The notes under the pieces are model-generated. The model did no database searches. It saw nothing but the letters and a program-made list of their open reading frames with translations, and had not been told where the DNA came from. Position numbers and translations under genes: made by a program. Of a DNA stretch of 10,707 nucleotides, positions 1 to 6,063 are shown piece after piece. Numbering within the stretch: the first letter of the stretch is position 1; every line of letters starts with the position of its first letter. The stretch lies in the NCBI GenBank assembly GCA_031266855.1, contig JAISAF010000214.1, positions 1-10,707 of the forward strand, read 5' to 3'. Source of the stretch: Spirochaetales bacterium. GTDB lineage: Bacteria > Spirochaetota > Spirochaetia > DTKZ01.

Positions 1-62
1 TTCCTCTCCGCTTCGCAATTGCGTATGCAATTTTGCTGCTCGCCCATGCGTCCTGGCTGGTC
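1..62 (+). repeat. Hairpin module B, left copy (5' flank divergent)
   Basis: The stretch holds a partly decayed hairpin (AATTGC at 17-22 pairs with GCAATT at 27-32, loop GTAT) followed by the right flank GCTCGCCCATGCGTCCTGG (38-56). That flank matches the copy at 139-157 except for one base (G50 against A151). The word GGCTGGTC (55-62), which opens the next module, overlaps its end, so the modules are arranged head to tail. The left flank (ctctccgctt) does not match other copies. No gene is visible here. Confidence 0.7.
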
Positions 63-105
63 GCGAATTTGCATTCTGCAAATTCGCCCGCTGCGCGGCG
101 CAAGG
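55..105 (+). repeat. Hairpin module B variant with different right flank
   Basis: GGCTGGTC (55-62) is followed by a perfect 11-bp hairpin, GCGAATTTGCA (63-73) pairing with TGCAAATTCGC (77-87), loop TTC. The right flank is CCGCTGCGCGGCGCAAGG rather than the GCTCGCCCATGCATCCTGG seen in the neighbouring copies. The next GGCTGGTC starts immediately at 106. It is a member of the modular hairpin family, seen directly in the sequence; function unknown. Confidence 0.7.
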
Positions 106-157
106 GGCTGGTCGCAAAATTGCATACGCAATTTTGCTGCTCGCCCATGCATCCTGG
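106..157 (+). repeat. Hairpin module B, complete copy (52 nt)
   Basis: The order is GGCTGGTC (106-113), a perfect 10-bp hairpin GCAAAATTGC (114-123) with GCAATTTTGC (128-137), loop ATAC, then a linker base and GCTCGCCCATGCATCCTGG (139-157). The reverse complement of 9912-9963 has the same flanks and the same 52-nt total length, but its hairpin stem is different (GCGATTTT with AAAATCGC). Conserved flanks around a non-conserved yet still self-complementary core define the family. Confidence 0.8.
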
Positions 158-162
158 ATAGT

Positions 163-250
163 AGCGGAAAGCCCACAGGAATTGCATGGGCAATTCCGAG
201 GACTTGGAGCGGATAGCCCGGTTTTTGGCGCAGAGCGCCAAAAATGCGCC
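163..250 (+). repeat. Hairpin module A, copy 1 (two hairpins)
   Basis: The copy begins AGCGGAAAGCCCACAGG. Hairpin I is GGAATTGC (178-185) with GCAATTCC (190-197), loop ATGG. It is followed by CGAGGA and CTTGGAGCGGATAGCCCGG. Hairpin II is TTTTTGGCGC (222-231) with GCGCCAAAAA (235-244), loop AGA, and the copy closes with TGCGCC. Both stems are perfect. The same flanks with different stems occur at 4511-4602, 5938-6031 and 9833-9989. It lies just upstream of the tgt promoter. Confidence 0.85.
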
Positions 251-292
251 CCGGAATTCTCCGCGTTTATCCTGGCTTTCGGCACGGGATAG

Positions 293-321
293 TTGCTCTG
301 TCCCGGCGTTCCTGATATAGT
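293..321 (+). promoter_or_regulatory. Probable sigma-70 promoter of tgt operon
   Basis: TTGCTC (293-298) and TATAGT (316-321) are separated by 17 bp, a good match to the -35/-10 consensus. The tgt ATG is at 332, only 10 bases after the -10 hexamer, so a start about 7 bases downstream would leave a leader of only a few nucleotides. Nothing resembling a Shine-Dalgarno sequence precedes the ATG. The promoter is inferred from sequence only. Confidence 0.6.
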
Positions 322-331
322 TTTGCGATAC

Positions 332-1453
332 ATGTTTACTGTTCTTGAGGAAGACCGCGAAAGCCGGGCGCGGCGCGGGATTTTGCATTTAAATCACGGG
401 GATGTAGCGACGCCTGTTTTTATGCCGGTGGGGACGAACGCCGCGGTCAAGGCGGTGAGTCACCGGGATTTGGAAGAAATTGGGTTTAATCTTATTCTGG
501 GTAACACCTATCATGTATATTTGCGTCCGGGGCTGGAGGTAATAAGGGGCTATGGAGGCCTTCACCGTTTTTCCGGCTGGCGGGGCAATATTCTGACGGA
601 TTCGGGCGGGTTTCAGATTTTTTCTTTGGCGCCGCTGCGGAAGATACGGCAGGAGGGGGTGTCGTTCCGGTCGCATATTGACGGGGCATCCTGCGTGTTT
701 ACGCCGCGGAGTGTGGTGGAGGCGCAAAGCGTGTTCGGCAGCGATATTATGATGCCGCTGGACGTGTGTACGCCGCCGGGCATCAGCCGCGGGGAAGCGG
801 AAGAGGCTCTTGCGATAACAGGCGCCTGGGCGGAGCGGTCAAAGGAAGCCTGGCTGGGGCTTAGTGAGGAGGGCAGGGGAGAACTCTTCGGAATTATCCA
901 GGGGAACTTTTTTGAGGATCTCAGGCGGCGCGGCGTTGAGGAAATTTTGGGTCTCGATTTGCCGGGAATAGCTATAGGCGGCCTTTCAGTGGGGGAATCT
1001 CCGCAGCGTTTCAGCGAACTGCTTGCGTTTACCTCGGCGCTGCTTCCCAGGGAAAAACCCCGGTATGTTATGGGAATCGGTACGCCGCGCTATATTCTGG
1101 AAGCCGTGGAAAACGGTATTGATATGTTTGACTGTGTGTTTCCCACCCGCATAGCGCGTAACGGATGCCTGTTTACGAACCGGGGCCGTCTTGTTTTGAA
1201 GCGGGAGGAAAACCGCGGTCTTGACAGGCCGCCTGATGAGGAATGTTCCTGTCCAGTGTGCGGGCGCTATTCAATAGGGTATTTGCGCCATCTATTTAAG
1301 ACGAATGAAATTCTAGGGCCAATGCTGGCGACGTATCACAACTTGTATTACATGAAGAATTTCATAGAAAAAATCTCATGTAGTATAAAAAATCATACAT
1401 TTTTGCAGTTTAAAAAGGAATTTTTGGAGACGTATGGAACAGCCGGTTCATAA
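332..1453 (+). CDS. tgt: tRNA-guanine transglycosylase (queuine tRNA-ribosyltransferase)
   Basis: This is the bacterial TGT, which swaps guanine-34 of GUN-anticodon tRNAs (Asp, Asn, His, Tyr) for preQ1 in the queuosine pathway; it is cytoplasmic. The 373-residue length is close to the roughly 375 of E. coli. Visible landmarks are the N-terminal ARRG and TPVFMPVGT, active-site Asp90 in TDSGGFQ, GNFFEDLR, GGLSVGE near 216-222, and the nucleophile Asp264 in GIDMFDCVFPTR. The zinc ligands are Cys305, Cys307, Cys310 and His336 (ATYHNLYY). I start at ATG 332 because homologues begin a few residues before this F-V-E-D-ARRG pattern; a longer TTG start at 293 would add 13 unmatched residues and overlap the promoter. 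It is first in an operon with murJ, which it overlaps by 20 bp. No key residue is missing. No other queuosine gene is in the window. Confidence 0.97.
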   Translation: MFTVLEEDRESRARRGILHLNHGDVATPVFMPVGTNAAVKAVSHRDLEEIGFNLILGNTYHVYLRPGLEVIRGYGGLHRFSGWRGNILTDSGGFQIFSLAPLRKIRQEGVSFRSHIDGASCVFTPRSVVEAQSVFGSDIMMPLDVCTPPGISRGEAEEALAITGAWAERSKEAWLGLSEEGRGELFGIIQGNFFEDLRRRGVEEILGLDLPGIAIGGLSVGESPQRFSELLAFTSALLPREKPRYVMGIGTPRYILEAVENGIDMFDCVFPTRIARNGCLFTNRGRLVLKREENRGLDRPPDEECSCPVCGRYSIGYLRHLFKTNEILGPMLATYHNLYYMKNFIEKISCSIKNHTFLQFKKEFLETYGTAGS

Positions 1454-3041
1454 AAGTACCTTCGCGACAGTGATTGTTATGATTTCGACGGCTGTTTCGC
1501 GTCTTTTTGGTTTTGTGCGTATTGCCCTTATTGGCGCTGTTTTTGGGGCTTCGGGAACGGCGGATGTTTTGAACGCGGTGTTTACCATTCCCAACAACCT
1601 GCGCAAACTTATGGCGGAGGGCGCGCTTTCGTCGGCTTTTATTCCTGTTCTGGCGAAATCCATTGTACAGGACGCCACGGGGTTGCGGGCGCGGAAAATA
1701 CTGCGGCTTATATTAAGTTTTCAGTTTCTGGTACTTGTTCCGGTTCTTCTTGTCTGCGTGATATTTTCTCCCACGCTTATCCGTTTTATTCTTGATTTTC
1801 AGGATCCGCACAGGATCGCGCTTGCTTCCGATCTTTTCCGCTGGATGATTCATTACCTGCTTCTGGTAAGCATCAGCGCGGTTTTTATGGGTGTTATCAA
1901 CGCGCATTCAAGTTTTCTTGTTCCCGCGATTACGCCTATACTGTTTTCAGTGGCTGTTATTTCTTCGGTGCTGCTTCTTTACCGGATACTTGGACCTTTT
2001 TCTATGGTTGTGGGTGTTCTGGCAGGGGGACTGGCCCAGGTTTTATTTCAGATCCCTAAAATGCGATCCCTCGGCTATGATTTCAAACCCGCGGTGGATT
2101 TCAGGAATCCTGATTTTGTGAAGGTGATGCGGCTGTGGCTGCCTGTTGTCGCGACTTCGTCGGTATATACGATAAATGAGCAGATTGCTATTTTTTTCGC
2201 TACCGGCCTTGAAGATGGCAGCGTCTCCGCCATGAGTAACGCCCTTGTTTTCTGGCAGCTTCCGTTTGGGGTTTTTTCGGCTTCAATTACCACGGTGCTT
2301 TTTCCGCGCATGAGCCGCCAGGCCGGAGCAGGGGATACGGATGGGCTGAAAACCACTCTTGAATACGGTTTGCGCTATCTTATTCTGCTTCTTGTTCCCT
2401 CGGCTATTGTTATATCCTTTCTTGCGAAGGAAATTATCGCAGTGGCCCTTCAGCGGGGGAATTTCCTGCCGGAAAACACTCTTCTAACGGCGCGGGTTCT
2501 TATTGCCTATAATATAGGCCTTCTGCCGGTTGGCGCCTTTAATTTTTTTCAGCGGTATTTTTACGCGCGGGACAACTACAAAACGCCTCTCGCGACAGCG
2601 TTTTTCGCCTGTATCCTTGATATTATTCTTTCGCTGGTGCTAAAAGAGACTCCGCTGCGCGTGGCCGGTCTTGCCCTGGCGAACTCCGCCGCCTTTAGCG
2701 CGGGACTTGCCCTTATGTGGCTGCGGGCGCGGGCTTCACTGAAACCCCGTGCGGCGGGCGTTTCCGGGGCGGGGGAGGGGGCCCCGGCGGTGGGGGGGAA
2801 TTTGAGTTTCCTGCCGGTTTTCATTACTCTTGGAAAGAGTCTTGCCGCCTCTTTGCCAGCCGCGGTTTTTCTGTACGTTTTTTTGAAATATACGGGTTCC
2901 TGGTGGCAAAATGGCAGTACTTTTTTGAATATGGGCTTTCTTTCACTTGCCGCCGCGGTTTCGGGCGTGATAATTTTTATAATGTACCGTAGTATGAAGA
3001 TCGATATTTTAATGAGTATCCTGCGGCGGGAGGTAAAGTAA
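1434..3041 (+). CDS. murJ: Lipid II flippase MurJ (MviN family)
   Basis: MurJ is a MOP-superfamily inner-membrane protein that flips lipid II across the cytoplasmic membrane for peptidoglycan synthesis. The 535 residues form many hydrophobic helices, consistent with the usual 14. The family signature is clear at residues 22-72 (SRLFGFVR, then TIPNNLRKLMAEGALSSAFIPVL), so the essential arginines of E. coli (R18, R24, R52) align with Arg23, Arg29 and Arg57. In contrast, the segment matching E. coli YYADRLMEFP reads SNALVFWQLP (268-277), so E. coli R270 is replaced, by Val272 in an ungapped alignment. A Gly/Ala/Pro-rich loop (about 438-455) lies before the last helices and is encoded by very G-rich DNA. 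The start ATG 1434 has GGAG at 1426-1429 and lies within tgt, suggesting translational coupling. The start of the next gene directly follows the stop. Confidence 0.95.
   Translation: MEQPVHKSTFATVIVMISTAVSRLFGFVRIALIGAVFGASGTADVLNAVFTIPNNLRKLMAEGALSSAFIPVLAKSIVQDATGLRARKILRLILSFQFLVLVPVLLVCVIFSPTLIRFILDFQDPHRIALASDLFRWMIHYLLLVSISAVFMGVINAHSSFLVPAITPILFSVAVISSVLLLYRILGPFSMVVGVLAGGLAQVLFQIPKMRSLGYDFKPAVDFRNPDFVKVMRLWLPVVATSSVYTINEQIAIFFATGLEDGSVSAMSNALVFWQLPFGVFSASITTVLFPRMSRQAGAGDTDGLKTTLEYGLRYLILLLVPSAIVISFLAKEIIAVALQRGNFLPENTLLTARVLIAYNIGLLPVGAFNFFQRYFYARDNYKTPLATAFFACILDIILSLVLKETPLRVAGLALANSAAFSAGLALMWLRARASLKPRAAGVSGAGEGAPAVGGNLSFLPVFITLGKSLAASLPAAVFLYVFLKYTGSWWQNGSTFLNMGFLSLAAAVSGVIIFIMYRSMKIDILMSILRREVK
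2766..2798 (+). other. G-rich tract inside murJ, possible G-quadruplex or slippage site
   Basis: On the coding strand there are runs of four, five, five and finally seven G (2766-2769, 2771-2775, 2777-2781, 2792-2798) within 33 bases. They encode the Gly/Ala-rich loop of MurJ. Four G-runs of this length satisfy the usual G-quadruplex pattern, although the CCCC at 2782-2785 could instead pair with a G-run. The G7 run could slip during replication and shift the frame. The sequence is seen directly; any effect is inference. Confidence 0.45.
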
Positions 3042-4496
3042 ATGACGCGAAAAAAAAACCTGGAAACCGGAAAAAAGTCCCCTAGTGGTTGTATAAACCT
3101 GGGCGCGGCCCTTATTTTCCTCCTTTTTCCGGCAATATCTTCATATACCCAGACTCCGCCTTCCGCCGGGTCTGCCGAATCCGGTGAAAAAGCCGCCACG
3201 GAAGAGACCTCTCCTGTTCCCGCTGTCCAGGCCGACGCAATCCGTTCTTTAAGCGAGGAGCGCCGGGATATTATAAAATACGGGCTTGAATCGGAACTCA
3301 ATGATCTTCTTACCGTTTTGCGCAATGAAAAAAACGACGAGTTTATTGACGATTTCGCGCAGGTTCTTGAGAAAGGGGCTGGCGTCAAGACCGTCCAGGA
3401 AATTTTCAGTTATTTCACTGTCATGGATAGCGACAGGGGAGTGGAAAAGGCGGAAAAATATCTTGAGAACTATCAGGAAGAGTCGCGGGATGTCATTATC
3501 GCCACGCTGCGTTACCTTTCAAACGAAAAGAATCATGATTTTCAGGAAAAAGTATATCCTCTTCTGGATTCCGCCAACGCGCAAATCACCAACGCGGCTG
3601 TACGGTATTTGGGGAAACGGAGAAACGCCGAAAGCGCCGGGAAACTCCTTGATCTCTTTGAAAAGGAGGAAACAAGCCAGTCCCTGCGGGGGGAAATCAT
3701 TCTCGCTCTGGGGGAACTCAAAGATCCGGAAACAGTTCCGTTTCTGACAGCGCTTCTTGAAGACGAAGATGAGGATATGAATCTGCGCCGTTATGCCTGT
3801 GATTCGCTTGGTAAAATAGGCGACGGGCGGGCCCTGCCGGCAATCAGGACGGCGCTGGAGTCTCAGGATAATATTCTGCGTTCCTATGCTATTTCGTCCC
3901 TGGGGTATTTCCCTGGCGAGGAAAACGCCGCGGTTCTTCTGTCGGCGCTGCGGGATTCCTTTCCCCGTGTCAGGGAACTTGCGGCGCAGAGGCTGGGGGA
4001 CATGGACTACAAGGACGCCGTGTCCATCCTTATCTACCGGGTGCGGCGCGACCCGGACAAAAAGGTACGGCAGGCAGCTATCGCGAGCCTTGCGAAGATT
4101 GGTACGGGAGAGGCGGTTGCCTTTCTCCAGGAATTTTTTGAGGGTGATAAAAATCCGGGTGATTTGAGGTCCCTTGCCGCGGAACAACTGACGGATTTAC
4201 ATCCTTCGGCTATGAAAGAAAGCGCCGCGAAAATTATGGACGCGGAATGGACGCGCGACAGATCCCCCATACTTGATGTTATAGGCAGGCTTGTGTCGCA
4301 AAAAGAGTATTCCGGCTTTGATGATCTCTATAAGCGTATGCTGGAACATTCGTCATTTATTATCCAGATATACGGTATCCGGGGGATTCAGAAAAATCAT
4401 ATATCCAGTCTGAAAGCGGAAGTGGAAGCCCTGTCCGCCGAGGGCCGCCATCCCCAGCTTCGCAAAAACGCGCTTTCGGCCCTGGAAAGCCTGTAA
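3042..4496 (+). CDS. Exported HEAT-repeat protein
   Basis: This is a 484-residue protein with an N-terminal export signal: a basic n-region (residues 1-12), a hydrophobic core around 19-33 (NLGAALIFLLFP) and likely cleavage shortly after AISSYTQ. Cys17 lies before the hydrophobic core, so it is not a lipobox. A Ser/Glu/Pro-rich linker follows (about 38-62). From about residue 180 to 365 there are clear HEAT/PBS-lyase-like repeats of 30-35 residues, with units such as LRRYACDSLGKIGD, LRSYAISSLGYFP, VRELAAQRLGDM and VRQAAIASLAKIG; weaker helical repeats fill both sides. HEAT solenoids bind proteins, so a periplasmic scaffold or adaptor is likely; no catalytic motif is visible. ATG 3042 directly abuts the murJ stop and has GGGAGG at 3028-3033, so it is cotranscribed with murJ. 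A role in envelope growth is an inference from this context. Confidence 0.85.
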   Translation: MTRKKNLETGKKSPSGCINLGAALIFLLFPAISSYTQTPPSAGSAESGEKAATEETSPVPAVQADAIRSLSEERRDIIKYGLESELNDLLTVLRNEKNDEFIDDFAQVLEKGAGVKTVQEIFSYFTVMDSDRGVEKAEKYLENYQEESRDVIIATLRYLSNEKNHDFQEKVYPLLDSANAQITNAAVRYLGKRRNAESAGKLLDLFEKEETSQSLRGEIILALGELKDPETVPFLTALLEDEDEDMNLRRYACDSLGKIGDGRALPAIRTALESQDNILRSYAISSLGYFPGEENAAVLLSALRDSFPRVRELAAQRLGDMDYKDAVSILIYRVRRDPDKKVRQAAIASLAKIGTGEAVAFLQEFFEGDKNPGDLRSLAAEQLTDLHPSAMKESAAKIMDAEWTRDRSPILDVIGRLVSQKEYSGFDDLYKRMLEHSSFIIQIYGIRGIQKNHISSLKAEVEALSAEGRHPQLRKNALSALESL

Positions 4497-4510
4497 GTAA
4501 TACAATTTGG

Positions 4511-4602
4511 GCGCATTTTTTCGCCCGCGGCCGGGCAAAAAAACCGGGCTTTCCGCTGCAAGTCCTCGGATTTGCTTATGCAAATCCTGTGGGCTTTCCG
4601 CT
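4511..4602 (-). repeat. Hairpin module A, copy 2
   Basis: Read on the minus strand, the copy begins AGCGGAAAGCCCACAGG at 4602. Hairpin I has arms 4568-4575 and 4580-4587 (GGATTTGC with GCAAATCC on the plus strand, loop TTAT). Then come CGAGGACTTGC and a second AGCGGAAAGCCC (plus strand 4545-4556). Hairpin II has a GCCCG/CGGGC stem (4523-4527 with 4532-4536) flanked by T and A runs. The twelve-base word AGCGGAAAGCCC thus occurs before each hairpin. It begins 14 bases after the HEAT gene stop. Confidence 0.85.
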
Positions 4603-4800
4603 GCAATGCGCCCGAAGACGGTCGCTTTCCGATAGGTATGGATTGTAGTGGGCGCTATCGCGCCCCCGGAATCCCTTGCGCGGCGGCAGCTCAAAATCGC
4701 TTCGCAATTTTGCGACCAGTCCCCTTGCGCATCCAGGTTAGCCTAAGGGGCGGGGTAGTAAACCCGCGTGCCGGAATAAAAAAAATACCGGGTATACAAG
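4603..4800. repeat. Repeat-rich spacer with two further hairpins and word GCTGCCGCC
   Basis: No gene is visible here. GGGCGC (4650-4655) pairs with GCGCCC (4660-4665), loop TATC. On the minus strand CTGGTCGC leads into an imperfect hairpin (AAAATTGC with GCGATTTT, about 4692-4714; one G-T pair) and then GCTGCCGCC (plus 4682-4690) and GCGCAAGG. The same hairpin-GCTGCCGCC arrangement recurs at 5904-5912, 10089-10097 and 10447-10455, and may be a diverged form of module B. Confidence 0.6.
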
Positions 4801-4835
4801 AGAAGAAATACTGGAAATTATAAATAAGAAACATA

Positions 4836-4841
4836 TATAAT
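4836..4841 (+). promoter_or_regulatory. Candidate -10 box for the gene at 4914
   Basis: TATAAT (4836-4841) lies in an AT-rich stretch (about 4800-4840) upstream of the gene. No convincing -35 is seen; ctggaa at 4811-4816 is 19 bp away and weak. The first copy of the 13-bp direct repeat starts inside this hexamer at 4839. A start near 4848 would give a leader of about 65 nt. Confidence 0.45.
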
Positions 4842-4851
4842 AGAGCTGTTC
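4839..4851 (+). repeat. 13-bp direct repeat, left copy
   Basis: AATAGAGCTGTTC occurs here and again, identical, at 5830-5842. The two copies bracket the AT-rich gene at 4914-5825. AGCTGT (4844-4849) can also pair with ACAGCT (4860-4865). Confidence 0.7.
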
Positions 4852-4903
4852 ATAACCCCACAGCTTATAGAACGGTTTCGATATAAAAATAGCGGAATTT
4901 GCC

Positions 4904-4908
4904 GGAGG
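4904..4908 (+). promoter_or_regulatory. Ribosome binding site that fixes the start at 4914
   Basis: GGAGG lies 5 bases before ATG 4914. A TTG further upstream at 4899 is in frame but would place this site inside the coding region, so ATG 4914 is preferred; it also gives a clean signal peptide. Confidence 0.8.
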
Positions 4909-4913
4909 CAAAG

Positions 4914-5825
4914 ATGAAAATCCCATATTTTATACTTTTATTGTTACTTTTCCCGTTATATTACAGTTTTCCCGCCGGAGAGCAGGGATCGCCCGAAAGA
5001 AATTATCCGTATTATGATAAATACCGCGTACTTGGACAAAATGACTATGTTGATTTTGGGCATGGGATTTTTGAAACTTCAAGACTCAATCATAATAGTT
5101 ATGGCAGAAGATACCTTTATTATAATGAATACTACAATACTGATATTCAACCGCAAAACAGGAGTAATGAAAATATTGAAATCGCGTTTACTGGTTATGA
5201 TGAAAAGCCTGAATATGCGAATCAGGTTAAAACAGAAAACGCGGTATTTTATGACGGCGCATTTAAAATAACTATTTTAAGTGAACGCTTTGATAAACGG
5301 CAAACCCGTGTATTCGTTGAATGTTTGTTTGATGAAAACACGCACCGGCTTATATTGATGAAATCGACTGCGTGGTTTTCATCTGATTTCCAGTCAATTA
5401 ATTGTAATGAATATTCGTTTGACTATCATGAGGACGGAAAGCTTGATGGTATTTACGCGGTTTATGATGGGGGCAGGATACTTCGCAAGAAGTATTACTA
5501 TGACGGCCAGCCGCGCCGCTTATACCGCCCGTATTTTATCGGTGAGGATATAACCGGCCTGGAAGAAATCGTTGTATATGACGGCGCCATTCCGAAATAT
5601 GTTACAAAACTATACAGCGGCAAAAGGGGAGTCGCGAGATTATCAATGGAGGATGCGGAAAGAAATCATCATTTCACCGTTTCCGAATACGATGAAAAAT
5701 TGAGAATTTTACGAATTGTCGCATATTATGAGGGGAGCGATCTTTACGCCCAAAGAAATGAACCTGTTAAAACATTATATTTAAGGGAGGGCTATTCTGA
5801 TTTACCAATAGAATTTAGTAATTAA
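4914..5825 (+). CDS. Exported tyrosine-rich protein of unknown function
   Basis: I do not recognise a specific family for this 303-residue protein. It opens with a short basic n-region and a hydrophobic core (residues 3-19, IPYFILLLLLFPLYYSF), consistent with signal peptidase I cleavage near Ala21; no lipobox cysteine is present. The rest is rich in Tyr, Asp and Arg. From about 168 to 275 there are loose repeats of the type Y-D/E-x-G/E-x-x-L/I-x-x-x-x-x-Y (YHEDGKLDGIY, YDGGRILRKKY, YYDGQPRRLY, YDGAIPKYV, YDEKLRILRIVAYYEG), which look beta-rich and resemble MORN-like or YD-type strand repeats. It probably acts in the periplasm or at the cell surface. The gene is clearly more AT-rich than its neighbours, stands alone with its own promoter, and is bracketed by 13-bp direct repeats, so recent acquisition is possible. 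The greA operon faces it from the other side. Confidence 0.75.
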   Translation: MKIPYFILLLLLFPLYYSFPAGEQGSPERNYPYYDKYRVLGQNDYVDFGHGIFETSRLNHNSYGRRYLYYNEYYNTDIQPQNRSNENIEIAFTGYDEKPEYANQVKTENAVFYDGAFKITILSERFDKRQTRVFVECLFDENTHRLILMKSTAWFSSDFQSINCNEYSFDYHEDGKLDGIYAVYDGGRILRKKYYYDGQPRRLYRPYFIGEDITGLEEIVVYDGAIPKYVTKLYSGKRGVARLSMEDAERNHHFTVSEYDEKLRILRIVAYYEGSDLYAQRNEPVKTLYLREGYSDLPIEFSN

Positions 5826-5829
5826 TTGC

Positions 5830-5842
5830 AATAGAGCTGTTC
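5830..5842 (+). repeat. 13-bp direct repeat, right copy
   Basis: AATAGAGCTGTTC is identical to 4839-4851. It starts 4 bases after the stop codon of the gene at 4914-5825. Confidence 0.7.
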
Positions 5843-5846
5843 GGAG

Positions 5847-5870
5847 ACTCCCCTGCTGGGGGGTGGGTTT
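5847..5870 (+). terminator. Weak possible terminator hairpin
   Basis: ACTCCCC (5847-5853) pairs with GGGGGGT (5858-5864) including one G-T pair, loop TGCT, followed by GGGTTTGGTT. The T content downstream is poor, so termination is only a possibility. It is the only terminator-like structure seen after the gene at 4914. Confidence 0.3.
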
Positions 5871-5884
5871 GGTTACGCGGCTTA

Positions 5885-5935
5885 TAATTGCCTTGGGCAT
5901 TTAGCTGCCGCCCGCTGGTGCGCGCGCAAGGGATA
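5885..5935 (+). repeat. Degenerate hairpin followed by GCTGCCGCC word
   Basis: AATTGCC (5887-5893), loop TTG and GGCATTT (5896-5902) form an imperfect hairpin, followed by GCTGCCGCC (5904-5912) and GCGCAAGGGAT. The stem resembles the perfect one at 10586-10614 after small losses. It is the same module type as at 4682-4714 (minus) and 10424-10455. Confidence 0.5.
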
Positions 5936-5937
5936 GG

Positions 5938-6031
5938 AGTGGAAATCCCGCAGGAAAGCGCATCGGCGCTTTCCGAGGAATTGGAACGGATAGCCCGGTT
6001 TTTTGCGGCGTTAGCCGCAAAAAATGCGCCC
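5938..6031 (+). repeat. Hairpin module A, copy 3
   Basis: The flanks read AGTGGAAATCCCGCAGG before the first hairpin, and CGAGGAATTGGAACGG then ATAGCCCGG after it, a little diverged from the other copies. Hairpin I is GGAAAGCGC (5953-5961) with GCGCTTTCC (5966-5974), loop ATCG. Hairpin II is TTTTTTGCGGC (5999-6009) with GCCGCAAAAAA (6014-6024), loop GTTA. Both stems are perfect and both differ from copy 1. It lies between the convergent ends of the 4914 gene and greA. Confidence 0.85.
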
Positions 6032-6063
6032 ACGGAATGCGCCCGAAGATGATTCCTTTGCGC

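Noticed and set aside
19..216. 65-residue reading frame in the left repeat region; similar frames at 9795-10076 (-) and 9802-10059 (+)
   Set aside because: They are translations of the hairpin modules. The shared peptide words (SGKPTG, PRTWSG) come from the repeat DNA flanks, and no ribosome site or protein-like pattern supports a gene.
222..244. Hairpins with T run and A run arms as rho-independent terminators (also 4516-4543, 5999-6024)
   Set aside because: The T run is on the 5' side and the A run on the 3' side of each stem on both strands, so no unpaired T run follows the stem; they belong to the module A family instead.
293..331. Longer tgt start (TTG at 293)
   Set aside because: The added 13 residues do not match TGT proteins, and the codon overlaps the proposed -35 box.
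2576..3388. 270-residue minus-strand frame
   Set aside because: It overlaps murJ and the HEAT gene, both well supported, and is rich in Arg/Ser/Ala as expected for an antisense frame in GC-rich DNA.
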